Of a stretch of DNA of 64,000 nt, positions 16,010-24,529 are shown in pieces. The notes below the pieces were generated by a model. The model did no database searches, was not told where the DNA came from, and was given only the letters and a program-made list of their open reading frames with translations. The DNA is from a virus. Both the position numbers and the translations under genes were made by a program. The DNA lies in IMG/VR virus record IMGVR_UViG_3300046507_000773, positions 124,001-188,000 of that record; one strand, 5' to 3'. Within the stretch, counting starts at the first letter, position 1. The number at the start of each line of letters is the position of its first letter.

Positions 16010-18271
16010 ATGATTCTTTTTGCCGAAGACTGGAAGCTTTACCCAACAGCATTTCCGGACATGCAGACGAAGAACCGCTCCTTCGTTCGTCTTGCACAAG
16101 TGTACAAGGCAATGGGTGTCAAGAACCACATGTTCATTTTGGCTCTTGTCAATCCTGCGCTACAAGGAGTCGATCCGTTTGATTTGGAAAATCTGACGGA
16201 AGAACAAAAGGTGGCGATCGGTGTGGAGTGCAGCATTAACCCGTGGTACTTCTTCCGCGAAGTGGCCAGGGCACCAGCTGAATCCGGTAGTGCTTCGGTG
16301 CCGCTCCAAGCGAACCGCGGTAACATCGCGCTTTTCTGGACGTTCTTTAACCACATCCTGATCTTCCTGATTCAGATTCGCCAAACCGGTAAATCGTTCA
16401 GTACAGATACCTTGATGACGTTGCTGCTGAACTTCATCTGTCGCGATACCAAGATCAACCTTCTCACGAAGGACGACGATCTGAGGCGTAAGAACATTCA
16501 GCGATTGAAAGACATTGCTGAAGAACTCCCCTTGTACCTGCAACAAAAGACAAGGGCTGACGCGAACAACGGTGAAGAGATTTCGATTAAGAGTCTTGGT
16601 AACTGGTACAACACGCACGTGCCGCAAGAATCGGAAAAACGTGCACTGCTGATGGGTCGTGGTCTGACTTCGGCAATCTTCCACATTGACGAGGCCCCGT
16701 TCCAAAAGAACATCCGCATCGCATTGAAAGCAGCACTGCCTGCAGCCGGTGCAGCGCGTGATTCGGCTCGTGCAGCCGGTTCGCCTTACGGTACCATCAT
16801 TACGACCACGGCTGGTAAGATCGACGACAAGGATGGCTCGTACATCTACAACTTGATCATGGCAGCAGCGGTCTGGGATGAGAAATTCCTGGATGCCAAG
16901 AACCTGGCAGACTTGGAACTCATGGTTCGTGCCAATTCGCGTGGTGGTAAGCTCTACATCAACGCCACGTTCAACCATCGTCAACTGGGTAAGTCGGACG
17001 ACTGGCTGGCTCAACGTCTTGAAGATGCACTGCAAGACGACGATAGCGACGGACAAGATACGAACCGAGACTTCTTCAACATGTGGACGTCTGGTAGTCT
17101 TTTGAACCCACTTGACCCGAAGGTACTGGAAGCCATCGGTAAGAGCGCTATGGGCCCTCTGTACACGTCTATCAGCCGTCCTATGGCCTACCTGACTCGC
17201 TGGTACATTCCGGAGCATGAGATCGGTCCTCGTCTGGCCCGTAGTAAGTTCGTTCTGGGCTTTGACGGTAGTAACGGCTCCGGTGGTGACGATCTGACCC
17301 TCGTGCTTCAAGACCTGGAAAGCCTGGAAGTTATTGCGGCAGGTTCGTACAACGAACTAAACCTGATTCACTTCTCGAAGTGGATTGCCGAGATGCTGAT
17401 CAACATGCCCAACGTCACGTTCAATCCAGAGAACAAATCGTCGGGTACGTACATCATCGACTACTTGCTCGTGGAATTGGTGGCTGCTGGTATTGACCCG
17501 TTCAAGCGGATCTTCAATACCGTGGTCGACGAATGGCAAGAAAAGCCTGACCGGTTTGCGGAAATCAACATGCCGATGAACCGCCGGGAAAAGAACATCT
17601 ACGAGAAGTACAAATCCTCGTTTGGCTTTACCACGGCAGCAACGGGTAAATTCAGTCGTGGCGACTTGTATTCCATCATCTTGCAGCGCGCTGCTCGGGA
17701 TGGCAAGCACGTGGTTCGTGATAAGCAGTTGACCGGGCAGATCTTGGCGCTGGTTAATCGCAATGGCCGTATTGACCACCCGATCGGTGGACACGACGAC
17801 ATGGTGGTTGCATGGCTCCTGTGCAACTGGTTTGCGATGATGGCCAAGAACATGAGCTTCTACGGCATCGATAGCCGTCAGGTGATGCGTTTGGTTGTGA
17901 AGGAAACCTTTGGTCGTCAGCTGGACCAGTTCGAGCAACTCGAACAGCAAAAGCTGCGCGAGCGGATGGATGAACTCACTGCTGAACTGTCGGACGAAAA
18001 GGATGATGCGGTCTCGTTAAAGCTTGAGCGCGAGATGCGCATGATCGAGCGTAAGCTCGTCATGGACAAAGGGGAAGTGTTGAACGTTGACGAACTGATC
18101 CGCCAGGCTCAGGAGAAGAAGCGTGGCAACAAACCTTGGAACCGTGGCGTAACTCCAGCAGCAGCCTATGGTGCATCGCTCTTTAGGCAGCCCCAGGTCA
18201 ACATGAACAACCTCACACATGGGGTCATGAGTGATCGGGTTCTGTCCTTGAAAGAGATCATGGGAAGGTAA
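16010..18271 (+). CDS. terL: Terminase large subunit
   Basis: This 753-residue DNA-packaging motor has the ATPase Walker A RQTGKS at residues 124-129 and Walker B IFHIDEAPF, with D227 and E228 in the catalytic position. The C-terminal RNase H-like nuclease is marked by LGFDGSNGSGGDD (D419) and GHDDMVVAW (D596, D597). An extra 130-residue C-terminal region with a charged coiled-coil-like stretch (about 635-710) follows. TerL docks on the portal, pumps DNA into the head and cuts the concatemer. The position matches phiKZ gene 25, close to the sheath. No small terminase is recognisable nearby. Confidence 0.93.
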   Translation: MILFAEDWKLYPTAFPDMQTKNRSFVRLAQVYKAMGVKNHMFILALVNPALQGVDPFDLENLTEEQKVAIGVECSINPWYFFREVARAPAESGSASVPLQANRGNIALFWTFFNHILIFLIQIRQTGKSFSTDTLMTLLLNFICRDTKINLLTKDDDLRRKNIQRLKDIAEELPLYLQQKTRADANNGEEISIKSLGNWYNTHVPQESEKRALLMGRGLTSAIFHIDEAPFQKNIRIALKAALPAAGAARDSARAAGSPYGTIITTTAGKIDDKDGSYIYNLIMAAAVWDEKFLDAKNLADLELMVRANSRGGKLYINATFNHRQLGKSDDWLAQRLEDALQDDDSDGQDTNRDFFNMWTSGSLLNPLDPKVLEAIGKSAMGPLYTSISRPMAYLTRWYIPEHEIGPRLARSKFVLGFDGSNGSGGDDLTLVLQDLESLEVIAAGSYNELNLIHFSKWIAEMLINMPNVTFNPENKSSGTYIIDYLLVELVAAGIDPFKRIFNTVVDEWQEKPDRFAEINMPMNRREKNIYEKYKSSFGFTTAATGKFSRGDLYSIILQRAARDGKHVVRDKQLTGQILALVNRNGRIDHPIGGHDDMVVAWLLCNWFAMMAKNMSFYGIDSRQVMRLVVKETFGRQLDQFEQLEQQKLRERMDELTAELSDEKDDAVSLKLEREMRMIERKLVMDKGEVLNVDELIRQAQEKKRGNKPWNRGVTPAAAYGASLFRQPQVNMNNLTHGVMSDRVLSLKEIMGR

Positions 18272-18272
18272 G

Positions 18273-18312
18273 CAGCATAATGGCCCCTCCTTTTGGGAGG
18301 GGCTTTATGCCG
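18273..18312. terminator. Bidirectional hairpin terminator between convergent genes
   Basis: GGCCCCTCC pairs with GGAGGGGC around TTTTG. GCATAAT lies before and TTTATGCCGG after. The stop codon of the minus-strand gene at 18305 is part of the reversed motif. Confidence 0.8.
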
Positions 18313-18709
18313 GAGTAATGGGCATCGAGTCTAGCCTACTGGCGAGGAGATCCAGGTAGGCTAAGATGGCTGCGTCCTTCTGTCCTTCATCATCAACGAA
18401 AGGCGATAGCTGACAAGGAATGTCGACGTCCAGTTCGCAAGCTTCTTTGAGCCTATCAGGAGCGTCATTGGTGACCACGGAGAAGACACGATAGACCACC
18501 ATGCTTTTGTCGCGGACGAACCAATTATCGTACTTACGTTTGTACTGCTTCTTCTGGCAGTAGATTCTAACTTCATAGCCAGACACAGCAAATCCCACAA
18601 GATGACCCAAGGCATTCTTCGGTAGCTTAACCTCGTGCAGTGTTTTCTTCCCTTTGAGTTTCTCCAGGAAGAGGAACACTACACTTAGCATGCGCTTGAG
18701 TGATTGCAT
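18305..18709 (-). CDS. Unrecognised 134-residue basic protein
   Basis: It starts after AAGGGATACCACC. The first 30 residues hold a hydrophobic stretch and a basic patch (LFLEKLKGKKTLHEVKLPK). A second basic patch (YCQKKQYKRKYDNWF) could bind nucleic acid. It follows the gene at 18732 by 22 bases and probably shares its transcript. No family was recognised. Confidence 0.8.
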   Translation of the reverse strand: MQSLKRMLSVVFLFLEKLKGKKTLHEVKLPKNALGHLVGFAVSGYEVRIYCQKKQYKRKYDNWFVRDKSMVVYRVFSVVTNDAPDRLKEACELDVDIPCQLSPFVDDEGQKDAAILAYLDLLASRLDSMPITPA

Positions 18710-18731
18710 GGTGGTATCCCTTAGGGATGGA

Positions 18732-20015
18732 TCACACCGCCTTGACGTAATGCTTCATCGTGACAGCACACAGGACGATGTACAGAAGCACCCCGGTACG
18801 AACTGCTGCTTGTTGAGACTGGTTACGCGAACCGGTCGCTTTGAGGACAATGCTCTCCACATCTTTACGCAGCTTGAGCACCGTCGGGTTCGTCGTACGA
18901 GACGACGTGTAGACACCACGGAGGCGGGCAAGGAGCGTTGGCAAGTCAGCGTGGGTGCTGACCAAGTCACGGTTCTCTCGTTCGGACATGTACTGGAAGC
19001 TATGCACGAGGGATTCGTGAATGATTTCCTTCAAGAGTTCGCTACCACGTTCATGGTAGTTATTCGAGAAGTATTCAAGCGTCTGGGTAAAGAGACGCGG
19101 GGACATGGTCTCGTTCATCTTCTCGATGACATTCACCAGGTCATGCTTGATGAACGAATTACGGTCGGAAATGATGCCGGTGACATAGTTCTCGTACTGG
19201 TACAGATTGCTCGTCCTATCCCGCAGGATTTGCTCACCGTCGAATTCCACGACGGAAGAGGTCGTCACAATCTTGTTACCGCTGTGGTGCACTTCCATGA
19301 GCACAGCGTAAATCTCTTTCACGATACCGCGGATACGGCCCTGGATGTCGTTCAGCATGTCCATCACTCGGTCATCCGTGCCTGGCACGTTGTTGTCCGT
19401 GTAATTGGTCCATGGCTTCAAACGGTCCATGCCGGTAATCACGTCGGCCCAGATACTATCTTTGGCGAGGACGGATTCAGTGCGGTAGTTAAAGAGGTTC
19501 TTCCACGTACCTTGCTGCTTGATGAGGAAGCGCTCGGAGAGCATCGCGTACGTCGTTTCTGCCGTGTCTTTGTCAGCCGGGAAACGGAAGTACTGGTGCA
19601 TGAGGCTCGTGAAGAACTTGTACTGCAAGACGAGGAGCACATCCATCATGGCCTGATGCTTGATCTCGTCTGGGAGTTTCGATTTGAAGATCTTGTGCGT
19701 CAAGTAGATGCACGAGAGGTTCATGGTGTCGGAGGCGACGATCTTGTGCTTCGGATCGATAATCGGCAAACGACGAAGGTGGTTTTCGAGGGGACCATCA
19801 TCGACCTGGACGATCTCGTTGAACCAACGATCGCGATCAGCAGGCATAAACTTTACTACGTGGACACCCAAGAGATGGCCACCAAAGAACTCGATGTGAT
19901 CGCGATTCTTCGTGATAAATGCAACCTGGTATTGATGCAGTGCTTTCGCGAGCTTTGCATCGACTTCCAATTCCTTGCATTCCTCTTCGAAGACTTGAAA
20001 GATTGTTTCAGTCAT
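18732..20015 (-). CDS. Unrecognised 427-residue protein with a C-terminal hydrophobic segment
   Basis: The protein is soluble and mostly helical. Near the C-terminus a segment (TGVLLYIVLCAVTMKHYV) could be a membrane anchor. It holds no nucleotide-binding or nuclease motif that I recognise. The ribosome binding site is weak (GAGAAAAC). It is the first or second gene of a three-gene minus-strand unit between the terminase and the 21034 cluster. Confidence 0.8.
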   Translation of the reverse strand: MTETIFQVFEEECKELEVDAKLAKALHQYQVAFITKNRDHIEFFGGHLLGVHVVKFMPADRDRWFNEIVQVDDGPLENHLRRLPIIDPKHKIVASDTMNLSCIYLTHKIFKSKLPDEIKHQAMMDVLLVLQYKFFTSLMHQYFRFPADKDTAETTYAMLSERFLIKQQGTWKNLFNYRTESVLAKDSIWADVITGMDRLKPWTNYTDNNVPGTDDRVMDMLNDIQGRIRGIVKEIYAVLMEVHHSGNKIVTTSSVVEFDGEQILRDRTSNLYQYENYVTGIISDRNSFIKHDLVNVIEKMNETMSPRLFTQTLEYFSNNYHERGSELLKEIIHESLVHSFQYMSERENRDLVSTHADLPTLLARLRGVYTSSRTTNPTVLKLRKDVESIVLKATGSRNQSQQAAVRTGVLLYIVLCAVTMKHYVKAV

Positions 20016-20078
20016 TGGGTTTTCTCATGGGAGGAATCTTACACACAGGATGAGGTGGAAAATTTACATATCGGGCAT

Positions 20079-20103
20079 ACTGGGCCAGCACGTAGCTGGC
20101 CCG
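20079..20103 (-). terminator. Hairpin after the gene at 20109 (minus strand)
   Basis: On the minus strand GGGCCAGC and GCTGGCCC pair perfectly around TACGT and are followed by AGTATGCCCG, a variant of the TTTATGCCG tail. There is no T-run. Confidence 0.65.
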
Positions 20104-20108
20104 ATGAA

Positions 20109-20633
20109 TCAGATGTAACGATCCATTGCGTATGCTTCCAGACTCGGGTAAATCTTCACGTTGTGATGACGTGCGATCGATTCGAGAGCGGTGGCCAGTG
20201 CCGACGGGGTCATGTCGACGAATGCTTCCGGATTGTCGCCGTTGCCAGCTTGTGCTTTGGCAGTGGTGGTGTCGATCACCAGGGCGTAGTTCGGCATGTC
20301 GTCCGGGTCTTGGTTGACCATGTCGGTGGTGACAGCGATCACGTCTTCCGGCGTCACGTTGTCCGAGGACACTGCGTAGACAGTCGGGTTGACTGCCGAT
20401 GCAGGATCGAATTCTTGTTGCAAGGCGCGGGCCAGTGCTTGCATTGCCAGGGCGTCGTTGGCTTGGCTTTCGGTAGCCACGTTGCCATCCTGGTTTGCAG
20501 TATCCTGGTCTTTCGAATAGATCTGCTGCAGGGATTGGGTGAAGGCATCCGAGAGCGGACCTTTGATGACAACGGGTTCATCTTTCAGGTCAGCGTCTTC
20601 GAGTGCACGACGAAGAGTAGTCAGTCGGCTCAT
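20109..20633 (-). CDS. Unrecognised acidic 174-residue protein
   Basis: An ATG follows CTAAGGACGCTTT. The protein is acidic and Ala/Asp/Gln-rich. The middle (about residues 35-75) is low-complexity and helical (QANDALAMQALARALQQEF), and the C-terminal part looks folded. Codon bias is high. The composition resembles phage head-interior or scaffold-like proteins, but this is only an impression. Confidence 0.8.
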   Translation of the reverse strand: MSRLTTLRRALEDADLKDEPVVIKGPLSDAFTQSLQQIYSKDQDTANQDGNVATESQANDALAMQALARALQQEFDPASAVNPTVYAVSSDNVTPEDVIAVTTDMVNQDPDDMPNYALVIDTTTAKAQAGNGDNPEAFVDMTPSALATALESIARHHNVKIYPSLEAYAMDRYI

Positions 20634-20699
20634 AAAGCGTCCTTAGTTGGTGAATGGGTAGTGGAGTCACATAATTGGGTACATGAGTACTTAAAGTAA

Positions 20700-20936
20700 A
20701 AAAATACAGCTGAGGTTACTCTATGTACCTGACTGGCTGTCACGGTGCCAGAGCCTCAAAGAGTGCCTGCGAAGCAGGGGGCCTATTTCATTTAATTAAT
20801 AAAGAGTATAAAGAGTAGTATAGAACCAAAGGGTATTCTGACGAGCAGACAAGCTCGTCATTGAACGAACTCTTGGAAGGATAGACCAAACACGAAAGCA
20901 GCCCTGTACACCCAGTACAGGGCGTTTATGCCGGAG
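20700..20936 (+). ncRNA. Structured non-coding stretch ending in a terminator
   Basis: The 400 bases between the divergent genes at 20633 and 21034 hold no ORF I can support. Visible hairpins are TGAGG with CCTCA (about 20712-20761), CCTGC-GAA-GCAGG (about 20772-20784), and GACGAG with CTCGTC (about 20840-20860). The terminator hairpin GCCCTGTAC with GTACAGGGC (20901-20923) follows, then GTTTATGCCGG. This suggests a small RNA ended by a terminator. Confidence 0.4.
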
Positions 20937-21033
20937 TAGTCAAAAACACGATTCCAAGAAATTACAACAACATATTCTTCCCGTGAGATTCCACCAATCT
21001 CTTTTCTTTAACCTTCCAATGAATGGAAAACCA

Positions 21034-21636
21034 ATGAATACTCGTAACACTGAAGTCGCTTTCATCGAGCGCGAGATTGCCCTGGCTATGAGCCAGCTTT
21101 ATCCGGGTAAGGATTTCACCAACTTCAAGATCCTTGCCATCGGTGACTACTGTGCCGGAACGGTCAGGGTAGAACGAAAGCCGAATCAAGTTATTGTGAG
21201 CGCCGCCGATGAAAAAGGCCGCTACGTCGGTGGAGCTGAGATTTACAAGCTGCGCCTTTCTGGTCCGAGCAGCGACAAGGAAGACGAACGCATGAGTGCA
21301 CACATGGCAAGTGGTCGAATGCATCACATCGTCGATGAACAATCGAACGATATCGACAAAGCTGGTGCTGCACTCAACCTGGCTCCGGAAGAGCTGGCTG
21401 CATTCAAGGCAGCATCCCAGGCGCTGCTGACGGACTTCGTATCTGAGGACGTCGCTCGCACTCGTCCGTTCACCATCGTGAGAACGTCGGTCGACCAGGA
21501 ACGCTACAAGATCGAGATGGGCTTTACCAAAGAAATGCTGGACACCAAGTCCGCAAAGATTGAAGAGAAGCTCGGTGAAAACAATTCGCTGCGGATCGTC
21601 TACATCCTGCCGAACGTGATCGCCCCGCTGAAGTAA
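21034..21636 (+). CDS. Unrecognised 200-residue protein, paralog of the gene at 21687
   Basis: The start at 21034 (MNTRNTEVAF) follows AATGGAAAACC; ATG 21019 is possible. The C-terminal part (EMGFTKEMLDTKSAKIEEKL, then SLRIVYILPNV) matches the end of the next protein (ETGFNEELLDNPEFREKL, then MRVTYYLPFV), so the two arose by duplication. It is mixed alpha/beta. Function unknown. Spacing of 50 bases to the next gene suggests one transcript. Confidence 0.85.
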   Translation: MNTRNTEVAFIEREIALAMSQLYPGKDFTNFKILAIGDYCAGTVRVERKPNQVIVSAADEKGRYVGGAEIYKLRLSGPSSDKEDERMSAHMASGRMHHIVDEQSNDIDKAGAALNLAPEELAAFKAASQALLTDFVSEDVARTRPFTIVRTSVDQERYKIEMGFTKEMLDTKSAKIEEKLGENNSLRIVYILPNVIAPLK

Positions 21637-21686
21637 TCCCGCAATACCAAATACAACCCCTTTACAAAAAGAAAGCGAACCGAATT

Positions 21687-22346
21687 ATGAAAACCATTAC
21701 CACGACCATCGCCGCTAACCAGACTGACCTGGAAGCTGCAATCAAAGCAGCATTGATCTACATCCTGCCCGAACCTGCGCAAGGCGGTGTCACCTACAAG
21801 AATTCCGGCGAAGACCTGGACCTGTATTTCGCCAACGGCAACGAAGTGCGTGTGGTGCTTCGTGAACACAAGGACTACGATCCGCAATTCCATGTGCATT
21901 ACGCACCGTACTTCCACTCGATCGCCATCACGATCCTGACCAAGGAAGGCCGCGAAGCCGGTACGACCGTCCTGTCGTTGATGCCGATCGGCCATGACGT
22001 CTTCACGCGTGAAGAAATGAAGTCCGATGTCGATCTCGCCCAGATGCTGAGCGATTACGAGAACGGTCTGCGCTGCAACGATGCAGTTGCAAACGTCGAT
22101 GCATTCCTGCCTCTGCATAAGGAACTGACCCGCGTCATGATCACCAAGGAAAGCAAGGGCGCGAAACTCGCCCACGTTCTGTCGGTGCGTACCACTGGTC
22201 TCGATAATGCTGATGACTTCGCTGTCGTCGAGACCGGCTTTAACGAAGAACTCCTGGACAATCCGGAGTTCCGTGAAAAGCTCGAGCAGCTGTTCGGTAG
22301 CGACACCACGATGCGTGTGACCTACTACCTGCCGTTCGTCCAGTAA
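21687..22346 (+). CDS. Unrecognised 219-residue protein, paralog of the gene at 21034
   Basis: The ATG follows GAAAGCGAACCGAATT. It shares the C-terminal 45 residues in pattern with the preceding protein but has a different N-terminal half, with predicted strands (DLDLYFANGNEVRVVLREHK). Codon use is more biased to C endings than in its neighbour, suggesting more product. A terminator follows. Function unknown. Confidence 0.85.
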   Translation: MKTITTTIAANQTDLEAAIKAALIYILPEPAQGGVTYKNSGEDLDLYFANGNEVRVVLREHKDYDPQFHVHYAPYFHSIAITILTKEGREAGTTVLSLMPIGHDVFTREEMKSDVDLAQMLSDYENGLRCNDAVANVDAFLPLHKELTRVMITKESKGAKLAHVLSVRTTGLDNADDFAVVETGFNEELLDNPEFREKLEQLFGSDTTMRVTYYLPFVQ

Positions 22347-22359
22347 TCCATCTTCAAGT

Positions 22360-22386
22360 GCCCGGCTTAAGTGCCGGGCTTTATGA
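22360..22386 (+). terminator. Hairpin terminator
   Basis: GCCCGGC and GCCGGGC pair around TTAAGT and are followed by TTTATGACC, a variant of the usual tail. Confidence 0.75.
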
Positions 22387-22409
22387 CCCCTATTTTTCGA
22401 GAGAACATC

Positions 22410-23111
22410 ATGCAACAACAAGCTACCACCCTGAACAATACCAATCCGATCAACCTGGCCAATGCACTGAACTGGGGCGTCTTCCGCTCCGAAGCTTCGG
22501 CCCAAGTCGTACAAGCGCTGTGCCGTGCTGACAGCGAACGCAAGAAAGCCGTGAGCGCCCTGATGGACGACCTGCCCGTCGATCCGGCTGATGAACTGGT
22601 CTACCCGACCGACGTTCGTCTGCCCGATGGTCGTGTTCCTGAACTCGTCCTCTTCGGCTCGCGCATGATCGGCCCGGTTCCCCGCAAGGACCTGGAAGAA
22701 GCCAAGCCGGCTGAAGGCGCTGAAGCTACCCAGACCGAAGCTGCTAAACCGGTTGTCGTTCCGGCCCCGAAAGCTAACGTCGTCGAAGCGCGTCGTGAAA
22801 CGGAAAGCCTGCTGGCTAACCTGACCGGCAAAACCAATGCTGAACCGAAGGACGAACTGAACAAGGTTCACCAGGAGATCTACGAGATCCTGCGCTTCCA
22901 GCAAGAACTGATGGGCGACAAGTGCCGCGGCCTGTCCCGTGAACAGCAGAACACGCTGAAGGCTGAAGGCGTGGCAAACGTCCTCATGGCATCCGAGGTG
23001 CGCAAGACCTACGCTGAAGCCCTCGACATGACCTACATGGGCGGCGACCTCGACAAGCTCAAGCAACTGAAAGCCGACATCGAAACGAAGTATCCGGTGC
23101 CGAAGAAGTAA
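22410..23111 (+). CDS. Unrecognised 233-residue protein with Ala/Pro/Glu linker
   Basis: The start at 22410 follows CGAGAGAACATC. An earlier ATG at 22371 lies in the terminator. Residues 1 to about 85 look folded. Residues about 95-130 are an Ala/Glu/Pro/Val-rich linker. The rest is helical and charged (YEILRFQQELMGDKCRGL, DLDKLKQLKADIETKY). This two-domain layout suits a protein-protein adaptor or virion protein. No family was recognised. Codon bias is high. Confidence 0.85.
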   Translation: MQQQATTLNNTNPINLANALNWGVFRSEASAQVVQALCRADSERKKAVSALMDDLPVDPADELVYPTDVRLPDGRVPELVLFGSRMIGPVPRKDLEEAKPAEGAEATQTEAAKPVVVPAPKANVVEARRETESLLANLTGKTNAEPKDELNKVHQEIYEILRFQQELMGDKCRGLSREQQNTLKAEGVANVLMASEVRKTYAEALDMTYMGGDLDKLKQLKADIETKYPVPKK

Positions 23112-23123
23112 CATCGCAATACT

Positions 23124-23155
23124 GGGCCGGGTAACACCGGCCTTTCTTTTTTCTG
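23124..23155 (+). terminator. Hairpin terminator
   Basis: GGCCGG and CCGGCC pair around GTAACA, followed by TTTCTTTTTTCTG. Confidence 0.8.
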
Positions 23156-23172
23156 TATTAGGAGAGCCAACA

Positions 23173-23526
23173 ATGGCCCAAGGTACCAAAACTCAAGGAA
23201 GCCTCGAAGATCTTCAAGAGGTACGTCAAACCGCAGACCAGGCACTCGTGATGCTCGACGAAAAACAGCGCAAAATTCGCCGAATGATAGAGCTGTCCGA
23301 AAAGGTAGCGCATTTGCTCAATGCCGATGCTGCCCGCCTCATGGAAGACATCGAAAAATCGCGAGGCACCCCGGACTACGAAGCAAGCACCCGAAAGCGC
23401 AATAACCATATGACACTCGATGGTCACATTGCATTATCCAAACGTTTCACTGCGATAGTGCAAAACCAGGATGAGGAAGCTCTGATCCTGTTCCACGAGA
23501 TGTTAAACGCGGTCTTCGGAGAATGA
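23173..23526 (+). CDS. Unrecognised 117-residue coiled-coil-like protein
   Basis: A strong TTAGGAGAGCCAACA ribosome binding site is present. Residues about 15-70 form a long charged helix with heptad-like leucines (VRQTADQALVMLDEKQRKIR), so an oligomeric coiled coil is likely. The C-terminus holds a second short helix. No enzymatic motif was seen. Confidence 0.8.
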   Translation: MAQGTKTQGSLEDLQEVRQTADQALVMLDEKQRKIRRMIELSEKVAHLLNADAARLMEDIEKSRGTPDYEASTRKRNNHMTLDGHIALSKRFTAIVQNQDEEALILFHEMLNAVFGE

Positions 23527-23615
23527 ACTTTGTTATTTAAACTTAGAACCCCATCGTGTGACAGGAGGAGTCTCATCGACCCTTCACCACCGTAAATTTA
23601 AAGGAAGGAAGGAGC

Positions 23616-24044
23616 ATGTACACGTATCGTAAGCGCGAAATGACCGAGCGCGATAAAGAGGCTACCCTCATCGGTCTGACCATTCATGCAATGGTCGAAT
23701 TCCAGAAAATCCACGCCCAGCGCGTCGCTGAATGCCCCAGCCCCAAATGGCAACAGATTTTGCAGGACGTCAAGAAAGAAGTAACCGAGGCACTTCTGAA
23801 ACGCACCGATCTGCTCACCATCATGGCTTACACCCGTGAACTGAAGAACATGGACGTGTCGGAATTCTTCCCGGCTGACGAACCTCAAGACAACGAACAA
23901 TCGAGCAAAGCTATGGCTGACGAAGCCATCGGCCGCGCCATGCAACCGCAAGGTCGCTTCTACCACATGCGCAAACGTGCTCGCGTGTGGGTCAACCGTG
24001 CTGGCAGCCTCGTGTCGCCCAGTACCCCTTCGCTTCACCACTAG
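23616..24044 (+). CDS. Unrecognised 142-residue protein
   Basis: A GGAAGGAAGGAGC ribosome binding site precedes the ATG. The N-terminal 90 residues are helical and charged. The C-terminal 40 are basic and Ser/Pro-rich (MRKRARVWVNRAGSLVSPST), probably disordered. The 5' leader carries CCCATCGTGTGACAGGAGGA, also seen with small changes at 31862. Function unknown. Confidence 0.8.
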   Translation: MYTYRKREMTERDKEATLIGLTIHAMVEFQKIHAQRVAECPSPKWQQILQDVKKEVTEALLKRTDLLTIMAYTRELKNMDVSEFFPADEPQDNEQSSKAMADEAIGRAMQPQGRFYHMRKRARVWVNRAGSLVSPSTPSLHH

Positions 24045-24083
24045 TTTTAATCGTTAGACTTCCCAACCCCTGAAGGAACTCAC

Positions 24084-24389
24084 ATGACTCACCTCGTCAG
24101 TGTTTTCTCCAGGGGCGCTTCCCAAATCATCGAAGCTGCCCCTGTTGCAAAACTCGAAACTAAAATCCTGCGGCGTCAAGCCGCTCTTATGCCGCTGAAG
24201 AAAAAACTCACGGCAACTTTCATCGAAGTGATGGAGAAATCCATCTCCGACGACACGACTGCCAAGGCAGCAATTATCAACGCCAATGGCATGGGAGCGA
24301 ACAATGAAGACGACGTCCAGCAAGCAATCTATCAACTGGAAGCGCTCATCAGCGGTGGGTTTATGCCGCCGATCCAGAAAGTCGCCTAA
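24084..24389 (+). CDS. Unrecognised 101-residue protein
   Basis: The start follows CTGAAGGAACTCAC. The protein is small and helical with a Lys-rich stretch (LMPLKKKLTATFIEVMEKS). It is followed by a strong terminator. It probably forms one unit with the gene at 23616. No recognisable domain. Confidence 0.8.
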   Translation: MTHLVSVFSRGASQIIEAAPVAKLETKILRRQAALMPLKKKLTATFIEVMEKSISDDTTAKAAIINANGMGANNEDDVQQAIYQLEALISGGFMPPIQKVA

Positions 24390-24405
24390 GCGAACGAAGT
24401 CCGCC

Positions 24406-24470
24406 ACTGGACTTCTCTAAGAATCCTCACAAGGGTCTTTAGAGAAGTCCAGTAGTTTATTTTTTTCTTT
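24406..24470 (+). terminator. Strong terminator with a 15-base perfect stem
   Basis: ACTGGACTTCTCTAA (24406-24420) pairs perfectly with TTAGAGAAGTCCAGT (24439-24453). AGTTTATTTTTTTC follows. This is the longest perfect terminator stem noted in the window. Confidence 0.9.
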
Positions 24471-24529
24471 CGAGTAAAAATTTACTGCTGGAAAGTAACC
24501 TATAGTCAACCCCCACGAAAGGAGCCGTC

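Noticed and set aside
14268-16112. A 614-codon minus-strand open frame
   Set aside because: It crosses the hairpin before the terminase and lies antisense to a biased gene.
18654-20699. A 681-codon plus-strand open frame over three minus-strand genes
   Set aside because: The minus-strand genes have binding sites, sensible protein composition and a terminator; the plus frame crosses all of them and their gaps.
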